Of a stretch of 64,000 nucleotides of DNA, positions 9,616-29,027 are shown piece after piece. The notes below the pieces were generated by a model that saw nothing but the letters and a program-made list of their open reading frames with translations, made no database searches and was not told where the DNA came from. A program made the translations under genes and the position numbers. Every line of letters starts with the position of its first letter. Position 1 is the first letter of the stretch. The stretch is from Heliocidaris erythrogramma (Eukaryota > Echinodermata > Echinoidea > Camarodonta > Echinometridae): positions 29,326,199-29,390,198 of the forward strand of contig CM046864.1 of assembly GCA_025617745.1 (NCBI GenBank). The letters are read 5' to 3'.

Positions 9616-9906
9616 TAGTAAACGAAGAAGCTTGACTGGGGAGGAATTTTTAATTTGTAAACAAATCTTTCGGCATATTACTCCCAGTGTTAAAGATCGT
9701 ATGCTCGATCTGTAATGAAAAACACAAGTCAGAAAAAATTGGAACCAGCGGGATTCGAACCTGTCATCTACTGCTTGCCGGGCAGTGACTTAACCACCAG
9801 GCTATTCTGGTTCACGGCCAAGTCACGACGAACTAGAATCAAATACCCAAGATCCTCTTCTTTCTGACTCATTAATATTCAAACGGTCCGCCGTGGAACA
9901 ATGGTT
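9616..9906 (-). mobile_element. tRNA-derived SINE-like unit 1
   Basis: On the minus strand the unit contains a pol III-type A box (TAGCCTGGTGG) and B box (GGTTCGAATCC) within a segment whose ends GAACCAG and CTGGTTC pair as a 7-bp acceptor-like stem. The D arm and anticodon loop do not fold properly, so this is not a working tRNA gene. Unit length is about 291 bp. Confidence 0.75.
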
Positions 9907-10196
9907 AGTAAACGAAGAAGCTTGACTGGGGAGGAATTTTTTAATTTGTAAACAAATCTTTCGGCATATTACTCCCAGTGTTAAAGATCGTATGCTCGAT
10001 CTGTAATGAAAAACACAAGTCAGAAAAAATTGGAACCAGCGGGATTCGAACCTGTCATCTACTGCTTGCCGGGCAGCGACTTAACCACCAGGCTATTCTG
10101 GTTCACGGCCAAGTCACGACGAACTAGAATCAAATACCCAAGATCCTCTTCTTTCTGACTCATTAATATTCAAACGGTCCGCCGTAGACAATGGTT
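9907..10196 (-). mobile_element. tRNA-derived SINE-like unit 2 (tandem to unit 1)
   Basis: This is an almost identical direct repeat of unit 1, joined head to tail at AGTAAACGAAGAAGC. Differences are a few single bases. The near identity means the tandem duplication is recent. Confidence 0.8.
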
Positions 10197-10206
10197 AGTA
10201 AACGAA

Positions 10207-10525
10207 GAAGCTTTGTTTACAAATTAAAAATTCCTCCCCAGTCAAGCTTCTTCGTTTACTAACCATTGTCCACGGCGGACCGTTTGAATATTAATGAGTC
10301 AGAAAGAAGAGGATCTTGGGTATTTGATTCTAGTTCGTCGTGACTTGGCCGTGAACCAGAATAGCCTGGTGGTTAAGTCGCTGCCCGGCAAGCAGTAGAT
10401 GACAGGTTCGAATCCCGCTGGTTCCAATTTTTTCTGACTTGTGTTTTTCATTACAGATCGAGCATACGATCTTTAACACTGGGAGGAATTTTTAATATGC
10501 CGAAAGATTTGTTTACAAATTAAAA
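10207..10525 (+). mobile_element. tRNA-derived SINE-like unit 3 (inverted)
   Basis: This unit is the reverse complement of unit 2, so 9907-10525 forms a large inverted repeat with almost no spacer. It reads GAACCAG, A box, B box and CTGGTTC on the plus strand. TTTACAAATTAAAAATT occurs near both ends (about 10214 and 10509). Confidence 0.8.
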
Positions 10526-10715
10526 ATTTAATAAATGTCAATCTAATAGATTGAAAAGCTAGTCATTGTTACTTGATCTAATTCATGTGAATCTAATCAG
10601 TGTTAATTTATCTAATCAATGTCAATCTGATTGACGTTATGTGATCACTATTACCAGATATAGTTAATAATGGTCAATATTACTTGATCTATTAAATTAA
10701 TTTCAGTCTTACCTA

Positions 10716-10928
10716 CAGCCATGGAAAAAATTATTAGACCAAGAATGGTTACTGAAAGTGTTATATTCGTGGTAAGAAGGAAATAAAATATCATAAAAGC
10801 AAGGTACAATTGCTGGAATTTGTTATTCATTCAATGAAATACAAAGACAAATCATTTTCATTAGTTTGAATGCATATTGAAAGTACCTTTATTACAGAAG
10901 CTTGGTCTAATATTTTTTTCCAGGGCTG
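10716..10928. mobile_element. Tc1/mariner-type foldback element, family CAGCC, copy 1
   Basis: CAGCCATGGAAAAAATTATT and the inverted AATATTTTTTTCCAGGGCTG ends are each bordered by TA, the expected Tc1/mariner target duplication. It is 213 bp and non-coding. Related copies lie at 32693-32775 (partial), 37428-37634, 42225-42408 and 42612-42818. Confidence 0.85.
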
Positions 10929-11160
10929 TATGTAACTTGATTGTAGTCTATGACAATCTAATTGATGTCAGTATAATTGATGTCAATCTAATCAGTGTCA
11001 GTGTAATAAATGTCAGTCTAATAGATTAGTTACTTGATCTAATAAATGTAATCTAAACAATGTTACTCTATCTAGTCAGTTGAAGTTATGTGATCTCTGT
11101 TACTAGATGAAATTACTTAATCTTAGTAACTGTGTCAATCTAGTCAAATATTACTTTGTT

Positions 11161-11750
11161 TTAGGGTTTGGTTTTTTTTCTGTTACGCACTGTATATCAT
11201 ATTAGTTATCACATTAAATGTGTGTCATGCATTTTTTTTTTAGCATGTTCTATTTTTGATATCATATAATCATGAGGAATGAATGCATTCGATTATTGTA
11301 ACCATCCATGTATTGTAACAATATGGAGTTTGTGGCCGACAGGTAATCTTGAATTTTAGAAATGATAAAATTTTCACCTACGAGCATGTCAGTTGATGTA
11401 CAGAAACTACAGGTATATAATAATTCCTGAGTGCTCAGTGAAATAGATATGCAAGTCAGTCATGTTGAGAGCTCTTAAAACTACATGTACACTGATGAAA
11501 TCCTCTCTTTGAGTTCAAAGTGTTCTAAATATGTACAAGTGCAGAATCATATAGTATTAGTTTCGTAACTACTGTAATCCAAAAAGAAAAATATGTGTTT
11601 ACTGTGTGGTTTAATTATATGTTAATCATCATGAAGCCTTGCATTCAGTTTGTTTGATGTAATTGGGCTGTATAATTTATTTTTATACATTTATCTTCAG
11701 GGTGTTAATGCAAGATGTGTACAAAGTGAGGCATTTTAATGGTGTAAATA
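11161..11750. other. Gene-free AT-rich stretch
   Basis: No open frame, paired terminal repeat or recognisable motif was found. Confidence 0.4.
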
Positions 11751-12380
11751 TAGTTTAGTTGAAATGCTGTAAAAGCATCTCTTAGGAAAGAGTATGATTT
11801 TCAAGGAAGAGGAAAATATGGATTATGTTAAGAATGGTGAGCGGTTATGATAAAGTATGATTTAGGAGAGGAAAAAACATAATAAACCTGTTTTAACTTC
11901 CATGTAGATGCAGGGTATAGATGGAGTGTTTACTAGGGTATTGTTTTATGATGTTAATGTAGTTTAGTTTGAATGCTGTTAAACAGCTCCGCAGGGTCTC
12001 CGAGAGTCTGATTCATGTTCAAGAAAATTGATTGGAATAGTCAACCATTGTGACCGGTTATAACAAATTATGATTGAATATAGAAATTAGTTTTCTATAA
12101 AGCATATATATCCTTCATATATGTCGGGTCACTCATGTGTTGTAATAGTGCGTAACCCATCGATTACTGAATTATCCCATTGCTATAGGCTTAGTACAGG
12201 GACTATCCGATTCAGTACGCGATGGGTTAAATTGATTTTATAATGGAAATGTAGGGATTAGTATAACTGCTGTTAAACAGCTCCTTAGCATCCTAGAGTA
12301 GAAATTTTCGTTTTTAACAAGAATATAGATTGTTAAAAATCATGGCGTAATAAAGTGTAATTGAATTTCTAAAAAACATT
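11750..12380. repeat. Three diverged tandem copies, 210-290 bp each
   Basis: TTTAGTT.GAATGCTGTTAAA with CAGCTCC occurs near 11752, 11963 and 12256. Each is followed by similar text about GGTTATGA.AAA.TATGATT. The copies are strongly diverged and non-coding. Confidence 0.5.
12153..12229. mobile_element. 77-bp foldback element
   Basis: TAACCCATCG and CGATGGGTTA ends pair, and pairing extends through TACTGAAT/ATTCAGTA with one interruption. It is inserted within the third-copy spacer of the surrounding degenerate repeat. Confidence 0.6.
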
Positions 12381-12665
12381 TATATATATTTTACGTTTCT
12401 GAGAAGTTATTATTTAATGACATATACGGTGAATATACGTTGTGGAATTGTGTATTAAGGAATAGATCTGGCATTTGTGTTTGAATATGAATGCTTTCTT
12501 CGATTTCTATACATACTTAGTTAGGGCCAACTATCACACAAAATGTCTTTTTGAATAGTCCTGTCAAATTCAATCATTGGCATTTTTAATGAATACTCTC
12601 TCACTGCTTCGTAGAGATGGAAATTACCTTGACCAAAACTTTATTATGAGAATTACAAATTCGGA

Positions 12666-13310
12666 TATTAATAATAATAATAATCAATTTATATACCGCA
12701 AATTGCAAAATTGCCTCTAAGCGGTCGAAAAGACAAAAGAATGATGAAAGTTGACTAGAAAGAAACCAAATACTTTGCACAACAAATTACATCAATCAAT
12801 ACCCTCCAGTACATAATAATAGTAAAAATTACAAAGCACAACCAAAATATGAAACTTATCACAAATTAGTAGTAGTAGTAGTAGGCCTTGCATAACTACA
12901 CAAAGGATGGAAAGGCCACATAGGGATATCAGATTTAAGATTTATGATTTAAAAAGATGGGTTTTAAGCATAACTTTGAAAGTATTAACAGAACTAGCAT
13001 TGCGAATTTGAAAGGGGAGATTGTTCCAAAGAAATGAAGCTGCATTATGCATAGGAAAAAGAACGTTGACCATACTGTTTATAGGAAGTATGAGATCGAG
13101 AAAGGAGAGATTGAGAAGCAGATCGCAAAGTCCGGACAGGTTTATATCGAGGAAGGAGTTCAGAAAGATATGAAGGAGCGAAACCATGATAAGACTTAAA
13201 AGCAAGAAGGAGAATTTTATAGGTAATACGAGAAGTGATAGGAAGCCAGTGGAGTTTTTGAAGAACATTACAAGATTACAAGGGAAAATTTTAGACCTAA
13301 AATTATTCAA
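12666..13310 (-). mobile_element. LINE 3' relic (CR1/L2-like tail)
   Basis: Reading the minus strand, the segment encodes FLWNNLPFQIRNASSVNTFK and then MLKTHLFKS and a stop. This is the typical end of the reverse-transcriptase polyprotein in CR1/L2-type LINEs. The 3' end carries a GCGGTATATAAATTGATT tail with TTA repeats. It is 5'-truncated with no catalytic domain left. The subfamily is uncertain. Confidence 0.6.
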
Positions 13311-13437
13311 ATAATTATGTTGTATAAAGAAATATTATTTATCCTGCACAAAGAGAGTTTGTCCACGCAAACAGTAATTTCTTGTCATTTGGTCACTCTG
13401 GGGACAAGTCCGAACTCCACCCTCCCCGGCCTCATTC

Positions 13438-13506
13438 CTTGCTTCCTCTCTCTCTCTCTCTCTCTCTCCCTCTTTCTCTCTCTCTCACACACACACACAC
13501 ACTCAC
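13438..13506. repeat. Compound CT/CA microsatellite
   Basis: TCTCTC runs pass into CACACA over about 70 bp. Confidence 0.9.
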
Positions 13507-13559
13507 ACGTTTTCATCAGAACACAAGACTAAACCATTCATACGTATATTTCATTTATA

Positions 13560-14081
13560 TTTTCGCCAGTTTTATTCCTTAGAAAAAGATATTGTGTAAG
13601 GGTACCAAATCCTGCGTAAATAGGATACATTTAGAACAGAACTATATCTTATACAATAATACATTTATGAAATCTATTCCCAAATTTGCCATATTTTTCA
13701 GCCAAATCAAATATAATTATAAAGAATAATGTATCACGATTGATGGCGTAAAATACAAGAAAATCGGTGTTTTGTACAGTAATGGATATATCTAAAGAAA
13801 TAATTTTATATATTGCACAAAGCATTTTGTTTATGTACAGCAAAGCATATCAGCCATAAGTATGACATAAATTTATTTCAATATAGTTTCAACAATTTCT
13901 GTAAAGTTCCCAAGCAAAAGGAAATCCAACACATTTCCAAATGAAAATCCGATACTCACTGTTTTCAAATTTGTGCAGATTTTGAGTCCATACAGGAAAA
14001 AGTTTAGACAGTTTTAGTTTCCTGTTTAACGACAAAACACAGTTCTACATCACTTATCTAATTCATTCATTGTTTCTTCTT
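13560..14081. other. Gene-free AT-rich stretch
   Basis: No supportable gene, terminal repeat or motif is seen. Confidence 0.4.
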
Positions 14082-14221
14082 CAGGGATACCACTTTTCAG
14101 ACAAAAGTAGGAATTCCTACTTTTTCAACATATTTTTAGCCATAGAAAGCCACTTTTTATGTACACAAGGGCCCATTCGAGATGATTTTTCCTACTTTAT
14201 CAATTCTAAGTGGCATCCCTG
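14082..14221. mobile_element. hAT-like foldback element (CAGGGAT ends)
   Basis: CAGGGATACCACTT and AAGTGGCATCCCTG are inverted with one mismatch, and AGTAGGAA-type motifs recur inside. A 6-bp direct repeat CTTCTT flanks both ends, but low complexity makes it weak evidence of a target duplication. It is 140 bp and non-coding. Confidence 0.65.
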
Positions 14222-14663
14222 CTTCTTATTTTCTGGATTATGTGCCTTTGGGAACGATAATTTTTCCTCTTCATATAGTACTCGTATTACCTAAGCGGAC
14301 AGAAAAGTTTATTTGTCCATCTAGTTCTCATAATTATTCCTTTCATTACCTTTGGGTTAGCGGTGAGTACACTATTGTCGACACATACTGAAACAGAAAT
14401 CTAAAAATTTATCACAACATGGATGTATACAGTTCCTAAAACAGGATTGGGCCTAGAACATTTCCTTGCGGAACGTCACATATTATTTGCATGTCGAACA
14501 AAGTCCTTATCATTGTCATGTACATGTACGGTGAATCTAAAAAGAGTTACATGTATACAGTATATATGCAAGAAAATATATTTTTATCTTGAAAAAGTAT
14601 TCATCGATTTGTATCGATCTAAAAGAAGAAAGAACACATGGGTGAAAGGTTTGATGGCTTATT

Positions 14664-14806
14664 TTAGCTGACTGCTAAGAAATCTTGTGTGCTCTTGTAA
14701 GAAAGCAACCAGGAGACCAATGACTTGGGACAAGGGCACAAGCGCATCCACTTGGTTTCGAACCCGGCTCCCACCAGTTACGATACCACTGCTCTTCCAC
14801 AGCAGA
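14664..14806 (-). mobile_element. tRNA-derived SINE, family S1, copy 1
   Basis: On the minus strand a tRNA-like head with B box GCCGGGTTCGAAACC is followed by a tail ending in AGCAGTCAGCTAAA. Other members are at 23961-24148, 26890-27060 and 34824-34976. The shared body includes CACTTGGTTTCGAACCCGG and CTGCTAAGAAA on the plus strand. Confidence 0.75.
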
Positions 14807-14939
14807 GCAAACGAATTTGCGTACAGAATATCACAAATTGACCAAGGATATAGGCAACATGTATTTAAGACGGTAGAAATATTGTTCACAAGCGAAGATA
14901 TAAAACGGGAGATATCTTAATATGACGTTCCCTCTCGGA

Positions 14940-15555
14940 TAGCTTGTTTTGGTTTTAGTCTATATTCTGACCACAAAGGTCAAAGTATTAATAACACAGC
15001 TAGTAAAAGAAAAATTGGAGGAAAAATATTTGACGTAAATTATGTAAGCCTGTAGGTCTCTCTCTTTTACATGGTAGTAAACTAGTGTATTATATTCTTT
15101 CTCAGCAATTACATTCCCATTTCACTTTCTCCAGAAAAAAATGTCAAATATATTCTCCTCCGTTTGAACAAAGTTTGGACTCATTTTGTGAATAAACCTG
15201 AATATCTCATAATATACGTTGCTCGTTAAATACCAAAAAGAAATAAAACAATAAATTTCATGTCACAATTACCATTTCCCAAGTACTGCATAAAATGTCA
15301 AAATTAATGCACAGAAATTAGGTTTCATTAATGTTTGATTGTATATTTGATTAACTGAGACACTGTTCATTACAGAAGATTTCAAACTTTCGAATACCCC
15401 AGTCACTTCGCCAAAACGACACCAAACTGACCAATAATCGACAGCATTTTCAGTTTCAAATTGGAGTTACGTAATTTCTTGCTCGGTCTGTTGTCAGTCT
15501 GTTTCGGTCTGCTGTCAGTCTCGTGCATCAGGCTCGTCGGGTTATTATTAGTATT
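14940..15555. other. Gene-free stretch downstream of ADA2 gene B
   Basis: The stretch is AT-rich with no exon or terminal repeat recognised. It lies just beyond the proposed polyadenylation signal of gene B. Confidence 0.4.
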
Positions 15556-15559
15556 GTTA

Positions 15560-15565
15560 TTTATT
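15560..15565 (-). terminator. Candidate polyadenylation signal of ADA2 gene B
   Basis: AATAAA on the minus strand lies about 220 nt past the stop codon at 15785-15787. It is the first good match downstream. Confidence 0.45.
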
Positions 15566-15784
15566 TGCCCATAAAACGAATACAAGATATACATAACAAG
15601 TAAAGATATGCATAGAATAAGAAAAGACAGAATGGCATGCGGGTTAGGGTTCGCAAAAGAGAAATTCTTCCCTGTTGCCCGTAGGCATGTGAACCCGCAC
15701 ATGCCGGGGTAGAACTCGTCCTGGGTAACATGAAGCAATAAAATTAATATCAATTGCTATGATTTTCAGATCTATTTGACTAGC

Positions 15785-23349
<7,565 letters not shown>

Positions 23350-23960
23350 GATGATGATGATTCTATAAGAAGGATAAGCAAATGAAAGTCACATTAATTC
23401 CGTTAAGTACTGTACACATAGGTTAGAGTATCAGAGTGAGGGAAACTTCATCTAAACGTTGATCAATAACTGTCTGAATGTTTTAATGCAGTTGCCGTCA
23501 GCTGGTCAGTAAGAAGTAGGGTCTATGTTTAAACAAAAGACTAGACTTACACCACAGTCACACCAACAAGACCGATGCCACACCGACAACAGACCGAACA
23601 AAAAACTACATTGCCACCAATGGCCAAGATATTGTAGCTGGGAAGATCTAGGACGGCGTTCTAGTCCACATATTCGAAAGCTCACTATTGTGGTCTAAAC
23701 ATGCAGTAGTTGTGGCCATGGGCCCCGGAAACAGAGGAAGGGGGCTACTCCCCCCCCCCCCCCCCCCCCTTGAAAAAACCCTCCGCAGCCGATCACCAGC
23801 ACCATGTCTGTCTAAACACTATTTGTCAGGAAGTTACATTTATCTAATACATTTAAGTCATAAAGCATCCGGTTGCGAAAAGTTTCACTTTCGCTTTTCA
23901 GCCGATACACGCCCTTAATTATATTGTTAGTTTGGTTTAGTTAGTTTGGTTAGTTTTATT

Positions 23961-24148
23961 TTACCTTACTGCTAAGAAAGCATGTGTATAAGCTGGTAAG
24001 TATGTAACCAGGGGACCGACGGCTTTGAATACTCTCCGGGGACTTGGTATAATGAGGATTACAATGTTTTACCAAAGGGCACAAGAGCCTTCACTTGGTT
24101 TCGAACCCGGGCCTTTCGAGTTACGAGACCACTGCTCTACCCCTGCCA
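23961..24148 (-). mobile_element. tRNA-derived SINE, family S1, copy 2
   Basis: On the minus strand, a GGTAGAGCAGTGGTCTCG head with B box CCCGGGTTCGAAACC is followed by a body ending CTTAGCAGTAAGGTAAAA. This is the longest member of the family in the window. Confidence 0.8.
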
Positions 24149-24393
24149 GATATTATGATGAAGCATACAATAGTCTGGGGACTATGCAGGAATAGTCCTA
24201 TTGCTGTAACTATCAGAACAGCACTACACAAAATCAGGCCTTCATCTGTGGCATAAAGACAAATTAGGCCTATATAACCAAAGTTCTGACATCATTCAGA
24301 AGCGTTTTCACAGTATCAAAGAAAATCAAAGTTATCAGTTATTATAACTATAGCAAAAAGTTATTATAGCAAAAAACGATAACGGTATCTGTC

Positions 24394-24683
24394 CAGGGGC
24401 GTATCCAGGATTTCCCAATAGGGGGGGGGGGGCGCCAGGAATTATTGATCGCCGTCATGGGGGAGGGGTCTTTGGAAAAATTTTGCTTCTGAAGAAGGGC
24501 TGAGATGCAGAATAGTGCTATATGTGACCAATTTTGAAGCCTATTTTATGAACAATATTTTCAATTGGTATGAGGATTTTTTTTTTTTTTGCTAGTTTTT
24601 TTTTTACGACGGCCAATAGGGGGGGGGGGGGAGGGGGGCGTGCGCATGTTGCGCCCCCCCCCCCCCCCCTGGATACGCCACTG
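24394..24683. mobile_element. hAT-like foldback element with poly-G/poly-C shoulders
   Basis: CAGGGGCGTATCC and GGATACGCCACTG are inverted ends, flanked by a 6-bp direct repeat TCTGTC. Long G and C tracts sit near both ends. It is about 290 bp and non-coding. Similar ends lie at 25694-25713 and, weakly, at 29028 and 29256. Confidence 0.7.
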
Positions 24684-25059
24684 TCTGTCCCGGTTGAGAA
24701 TCCGAAAGGCACAGAGACGTTATACCATAGTCTATAGGCAAGAACGGAATGTTATTTAAATGAGATGGGAGTCTTCCTGGTTATTATGTAGGACTACTAT
24801 TGATACTGATATACGCTACCGTGCACATTAACTAATATTACATTACTTCGAGCTAGTCAATTAAGCATGACATTATCATGATATTAGTCATATCAAACAG
24901 ATGGTGAGATAAAGTCAACTGATTTGGGTTTCACTTTCAGTTTATTGTTTCATACTTCATAATTACCTTAATTACTATGCCATTTACAAAGCAAAATGAT
25001 ACATTAAATTGATTAATAGTAGGTCTCAGTTGTGCAGACATATATAATTATAATAAATT

Positions 25060-25240
25060 CATCAAATCTACACTGGGTTGACTAAATGGCCATAAAAACT
25101 ACTCTGGGTTGACAACAAACTAAAACGTCTAGGATGCCTGTAATATAGACAGTAGGAATTGTTCTCTACCCTGGGTTTACTTAATGGACACAAAGACAAC
25201 TCTGGGTTTACAATAGACTAAACTGCCCAGGATGATTGTG
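25060..25240. repeat. Two-copy tandem repeat, about 125 bp
   Basis: CTCTGGGTTGACAACA.ACTAAAAC and CTCTGGGTTTACAATAGACTAAAC are matching positions of two diverged copies. Confidence 0.55.
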
Positions 25241-25359
25241 ATATAGGCAGCGTTGGTCCAAAGTTTTGGTACACCCAAATGTAATAAATTCCCTTAATGA
25301 ACTTCATAAGAATTATCATTTGAAATGTCCATTAGGTATATACCCAGGATGAAATTCCC

Positions 25360-25713
25360 ATTGAAATTCCAAATTGAATTACCAATAAATTATTGAATTA
25401 CCAATTGAAGCCAATTGGTATCGGAGAGTATTATGGAAAATTAAACAATTGGTACCCATTGAAGCCTGATTTAATTGGTACCCATTAAAACCAATTTGTA
25501 CCCATTGAGAACTGGTTTTAATTGGTATATCCATTGAAATTTCAGTGGGTACCAATTAAAAAAAAATCGCTCAGTGGGGGGAGGGGGGTTATGGGGGTCC
25601 AGTTTCCCTCCATAATTCCCTGACAAGCAAAAAAAAAAAAAAAAAAAACCTTTTTTTTGGGGGGGGCCGGGGGGGGGGGGCACGTGCCCCCTGTGCCCCC
25701 CTGGATCCGCCAC
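25360..25713. repeat. ATTGGTACCCATT repeats running into a poly-T/poly-G hAT-like end
   Basis: Variants of AATTGGTACCCATT occur at least five times between 25380 and 25560. The block ends in A, T and G homopolymers and GGATCCGCCACTG, an end like that of the element at 24394-24683. Confidence 0.6.
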
Positions 25714-26036
25714 TGATATATCATGAAATACATGTTTTAGTGCACTTAGTTTCTTTCCCTGAACCTTAAATAGTATATGTGAGGCGAAATGAACAAAAGT
25801 GGCGGCAAAGAGAAATCTTTGAACTGTTACTGCAAGAATACTGGATGGATATTTAAAGTTAATCACTAATGAAAGTAATCATGTGAACGTGGTAACATAT
25901 TTCATTTACAAGACTGAAACCAAATCAAACTGCGGTAAATCTCGGGCATCTCTAACGTATATGAGTCAGCTTTCTGTCAATTTTTATACAAAAATTGTGT
26001 TAAACCGCACATATCATTACGCTGCTTTTTACTAGT

Positions 26037-26231
26037 AACACGATAAAAACTACTTTCGAAAAATCAAATGAAGGCAATTTCAATAGCCCTGTCTATCACC
26101 TTTAGAAATGTGCGAACATTAGGCCTACAATCGCCTATTACGTAATCCGAACCTGATTTCTATGGGCAGTACAATAGGCCTTTGAAATTGCCCTTAAGTT
26201 TATTTTTCGAAAGTAGTTTTGATCGTGTTTA
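26037..26231. mobile_element. Foldback element with arms of about 55 bp
   Basis: AACACGAT.AAAACTACTTTCG at the left and CGAAAGTAGTTTTGATCGTGTT at the right are inverted. Pairing continues through GGCAATTTCAA/TTGAAATTGCC. Non-coding. Confidence 0.75.
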
Positions 26232-26388
26232 GTTTAATTTTAAAATCGAAATGGAGAAAGAAAAATACAGATGTAAGTATCAACACGTTATAGGTATCCA
26301 AACCTGTAGAATTGCTACTGAAAGCCTCGAGAAGGAAATAACAATTGATGTAAAAACTCGTCAGAAACTCCAGGGTATACCGAAACAT

Positions 26389-26403
26389 TTGACTACCACT
26401 GTA

Positions 26404-26441
<38 letters not shown>

Positions 26442-26457
26442 TACAGTGCTAGTCAAA
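26389..26457. repeat. Hairpin enclosing an AT microsatellite
   Basis: TTTGACTA.CACTGTATGAT and its inverse ATCATACAGTGCTAGTCAAA enclose a TATATA run. Further AT runs follow to about 26520. Confidence 0.8.
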
Positions 26458-26487
26458 GGTATATATATATATATAAAGAAAGTGTTC

Positions 26488-26521
<34 letters not shown>

Positions 26522-26889
26522 AAGAAAGTGTTCTGCGTCGGTTTAGGTAAACTATATAAATAGAAAAGACAAATATAAATCAAAAAACCGTAGAGATGTC
26601 AATTATCTGATATTTCGGGCATAGCCCTTTGTCAAGGAATCTTAAGGAAAAGATAAAGGATACAGGATATAACGAATACAGGATATACGAATACAATATA
26701 TATATGTATATATATTGTATTCCTTTATTTGTAAATAGTATTACTTATGCTTTGTAAAGGATTAATTGTCACGCCATCAAGCTCCGCTTATCCATGTGAC
26801 ACTTTGTAATTCATTGACGTTAATGCTATTGTAATTACTTTACTTTGGTAATTAATGTATTGATTATAATTATATTTGAGGGTTTTTGT

Positions 26890-27060
26890 TTTACCTGTCT
26901 GTTAAGAAAGCATTGTATGCTTGTTAGGTAGCAGCCAGGGAACCGACGACGTCATTAAGCTCTCTCCAAATGACTTACCAAATGACACTATATAGCGCAC
27001 CCATGCACTTGGTTTCGAACCCGGGTCTCCCTCGTATACGAGACCACTGATGTACCATGT
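26890..27060 (-). mobile_element. tRNA-derived SINE, family S1, copy 3
   Basis: B box CCCGGGTTCGAAACC and head TCAGTGGTCTCG lie on the minus strand. The body matches copies 1 and 2, with CTGTTAAGAAAGCA on the plus strand. Confidence 0.8.
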
Positions 27061-27129
27061 GCACTGAGCCTTCACGCCTTACAGTAATCAGTTTGTAAAA
27101 TGTGTTTGAAAATCAATCAAAACTCAAAA

Positions 27130-28140
27130 TCAAATTAAAGCAAACCATACATACCTGCGACTAGCCTCTTATAAATGGTAGGTAGAGATTCAAGTCCAAA
27201 GTTTAAACAAATTCTTTCCCCGAAACACGCAACTGAACCAAATAAATGCAAATAAATGTTTTCGGAGTTCGTTGGAAATATGCAGAGCTTCTCTTCGTAC
27301 ATGTAGTACAGAAGGGATGTTTTTCACATACCGCGAGATATAATGTTATACTTAACTTCCTGAATCGGGGAATTCTCCAGGCAAATATAGAATTTCGGCA
27401 ATAACAAAATATATCTCATCGGTTCAAAAGGCTATCACACTGAGGTATCTGGAAGGCATTATTATCCGCAGGTATGTAGGCCTACAGCTAAAAATAGCCT
27501 GGTACAAAGTGTGTGGAAACATGAAAAAATGGTGCGAAATCGTGTGCGTGCGGCTGCTATACGATTCAAGTTTGGTTCGTGACATATTTGACAAATAGCT
27601 CTAGTCTGCACTTATTGTTACTAAAATGCATAGAAAGATCTGTTGTGCATGTCATTAAGTCCTACAGGGAAATATCACTGGCGGTTGAAAAGGGCGTACT
27701 GGAAGGATTTGCTATCCCCCCCCCCCCCCCTAATCGCCGCCCCTCTGATAGAGCAGTGTCGATTGTTAAGGCAAACAGTTATTCCTGATCGATTGTAAAG
27801 ACCATGATTCTCATTATGTTTGTCTTCTTGGCAATGCAGAGACTATACCCATCCCCATTATCTTTCACATAGTTATATAAACCCGCTAACAAATGCGTTA
27901 GAATAAAATTGTTCCCTATCCTAAATGGAGCCTTTAAATGCATTTACTTCCCGACAACTGATCCCTGCATGAGACAAAAATACCGCTGGAAATGAAAACG
28001 GGTAATACCCATGAAACATGAACATATCATATATTGTATGGACAGAATACTTTGTAACATATTATTTACATAATTTGTCATCTGTCGAAACTGGGGGAGG
28101 AGTAATATCGTGTGGCGGAACTAGCATTAATTTTGAAAAA
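27130..28140. other. Gene-free intergenic stretch
   Basis: No supported exon or element is seen, apart from a poly-C run near 27717. Confidence 0.4.
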
Positions 28141-28212
28141 AATCTTTGAAAGTGTTAATCGTCGCACCCATTGAGATAAATTTGTTATATTATACCATGT
28201 ATGTTTACCCTC

Positions 28213-28215
28213 ACC

Positions 28216-28256
<41 letters not shown>

Positions 28257-28280
28257 TCTCTCTCTCTCTCTTTCTCTCTC
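28213..28280. repeat. Poly-C and CT microsatellite
   Basis: A C run passes into TCTCTC repeats. Confidence 0.9.
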
Positions 28281-28961
28281 AACCTATCAACCTCGCCACT
28301 GGTTCCGTGTTTGATGAGGATTATTCTTGGCATACTCGGGCAAATTTATGCGTCATTTATTGCCTATCAAAACATTCGGGGGAGTAATGAAAGTAAGATG
28401 AAGATATTGATAAGTGGGTACGGTAGACATGGAAATTGAGCAGTTATTTTAATTTGTCTATGAAATTGCACGAAGAGCTACATGTGTGTAAGTATATATG
28501 TTCAAGGTCGAAACCAGTCATGTGAAGTATTGTGTTTTCAACAATGAACAACAGTACAACAGACGATAAATATGGATAATGAGACCGCAGAGTACAGATA
28601 CAACTGATTCACTTTTAATTTAATCGATTTAATATACCAAACATTTTTTGTCAATACACAAATTTGATCAAATTTAGCTACATGAGGAATGAATAAGCAG
28701 GTTAAATTACCCCTTTCGCTGATAAAAAAAACGTTGCATAATCGACTACATACAGTAATATTTGATTTCAAACAAATGCCATATAGCATACCTTTCAAGA
28801 ACGTCACAATTCCGACTCCTCCTCTGACGATGACAGTTTGCTATGGATAATATTTCACACAGTCGATCTTCTTATCAGCATGTGACGCGCGCGTTTATTG
28901 TTTCATAATGTCTAAGGTTCGACTGATTATAATGCTCATGAAGAGGATGCAATGATAATTA

Positions 28962-29016
28962 TATACATTATAAGTACATAATAAAGCTATGTACATTATA
29001 AGTACATAATAAAGCA
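28962..29016. repeat. Short tandem duplication
   Basis: ACATTATAAGTACATAATAA occurs twice in tandem with a unit of about 27 bp. Confidence 0.8.
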
Positions 29017-29027
29017 GATAGTTAAGC

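Larger units (their letters stand above)
9000..11160. repeat. Degenerate AT-rich minisatellite (GTCAATCTAATCA units)
   Basis: Variants of ATCAATGTCAATCTAATCA and TTACTTGATCTAATC recur tens of times, with no single phase kept. The array is interrupted by the poly-C element (9258-9525), the tRNA-like cluster (9616-10525) and a mariner-type foldback element (10716-10928). No gene is seen. Confidence 0.65.

Noticed and set aside
9700-10440. Three tRNA genes
   Set aside because: Acceptor-like stem, A box and B box are present, but the D arm and anticodon stem-loop do not form properly and the copies sit in SINE-like units. Treated as tRNA-derived elements.
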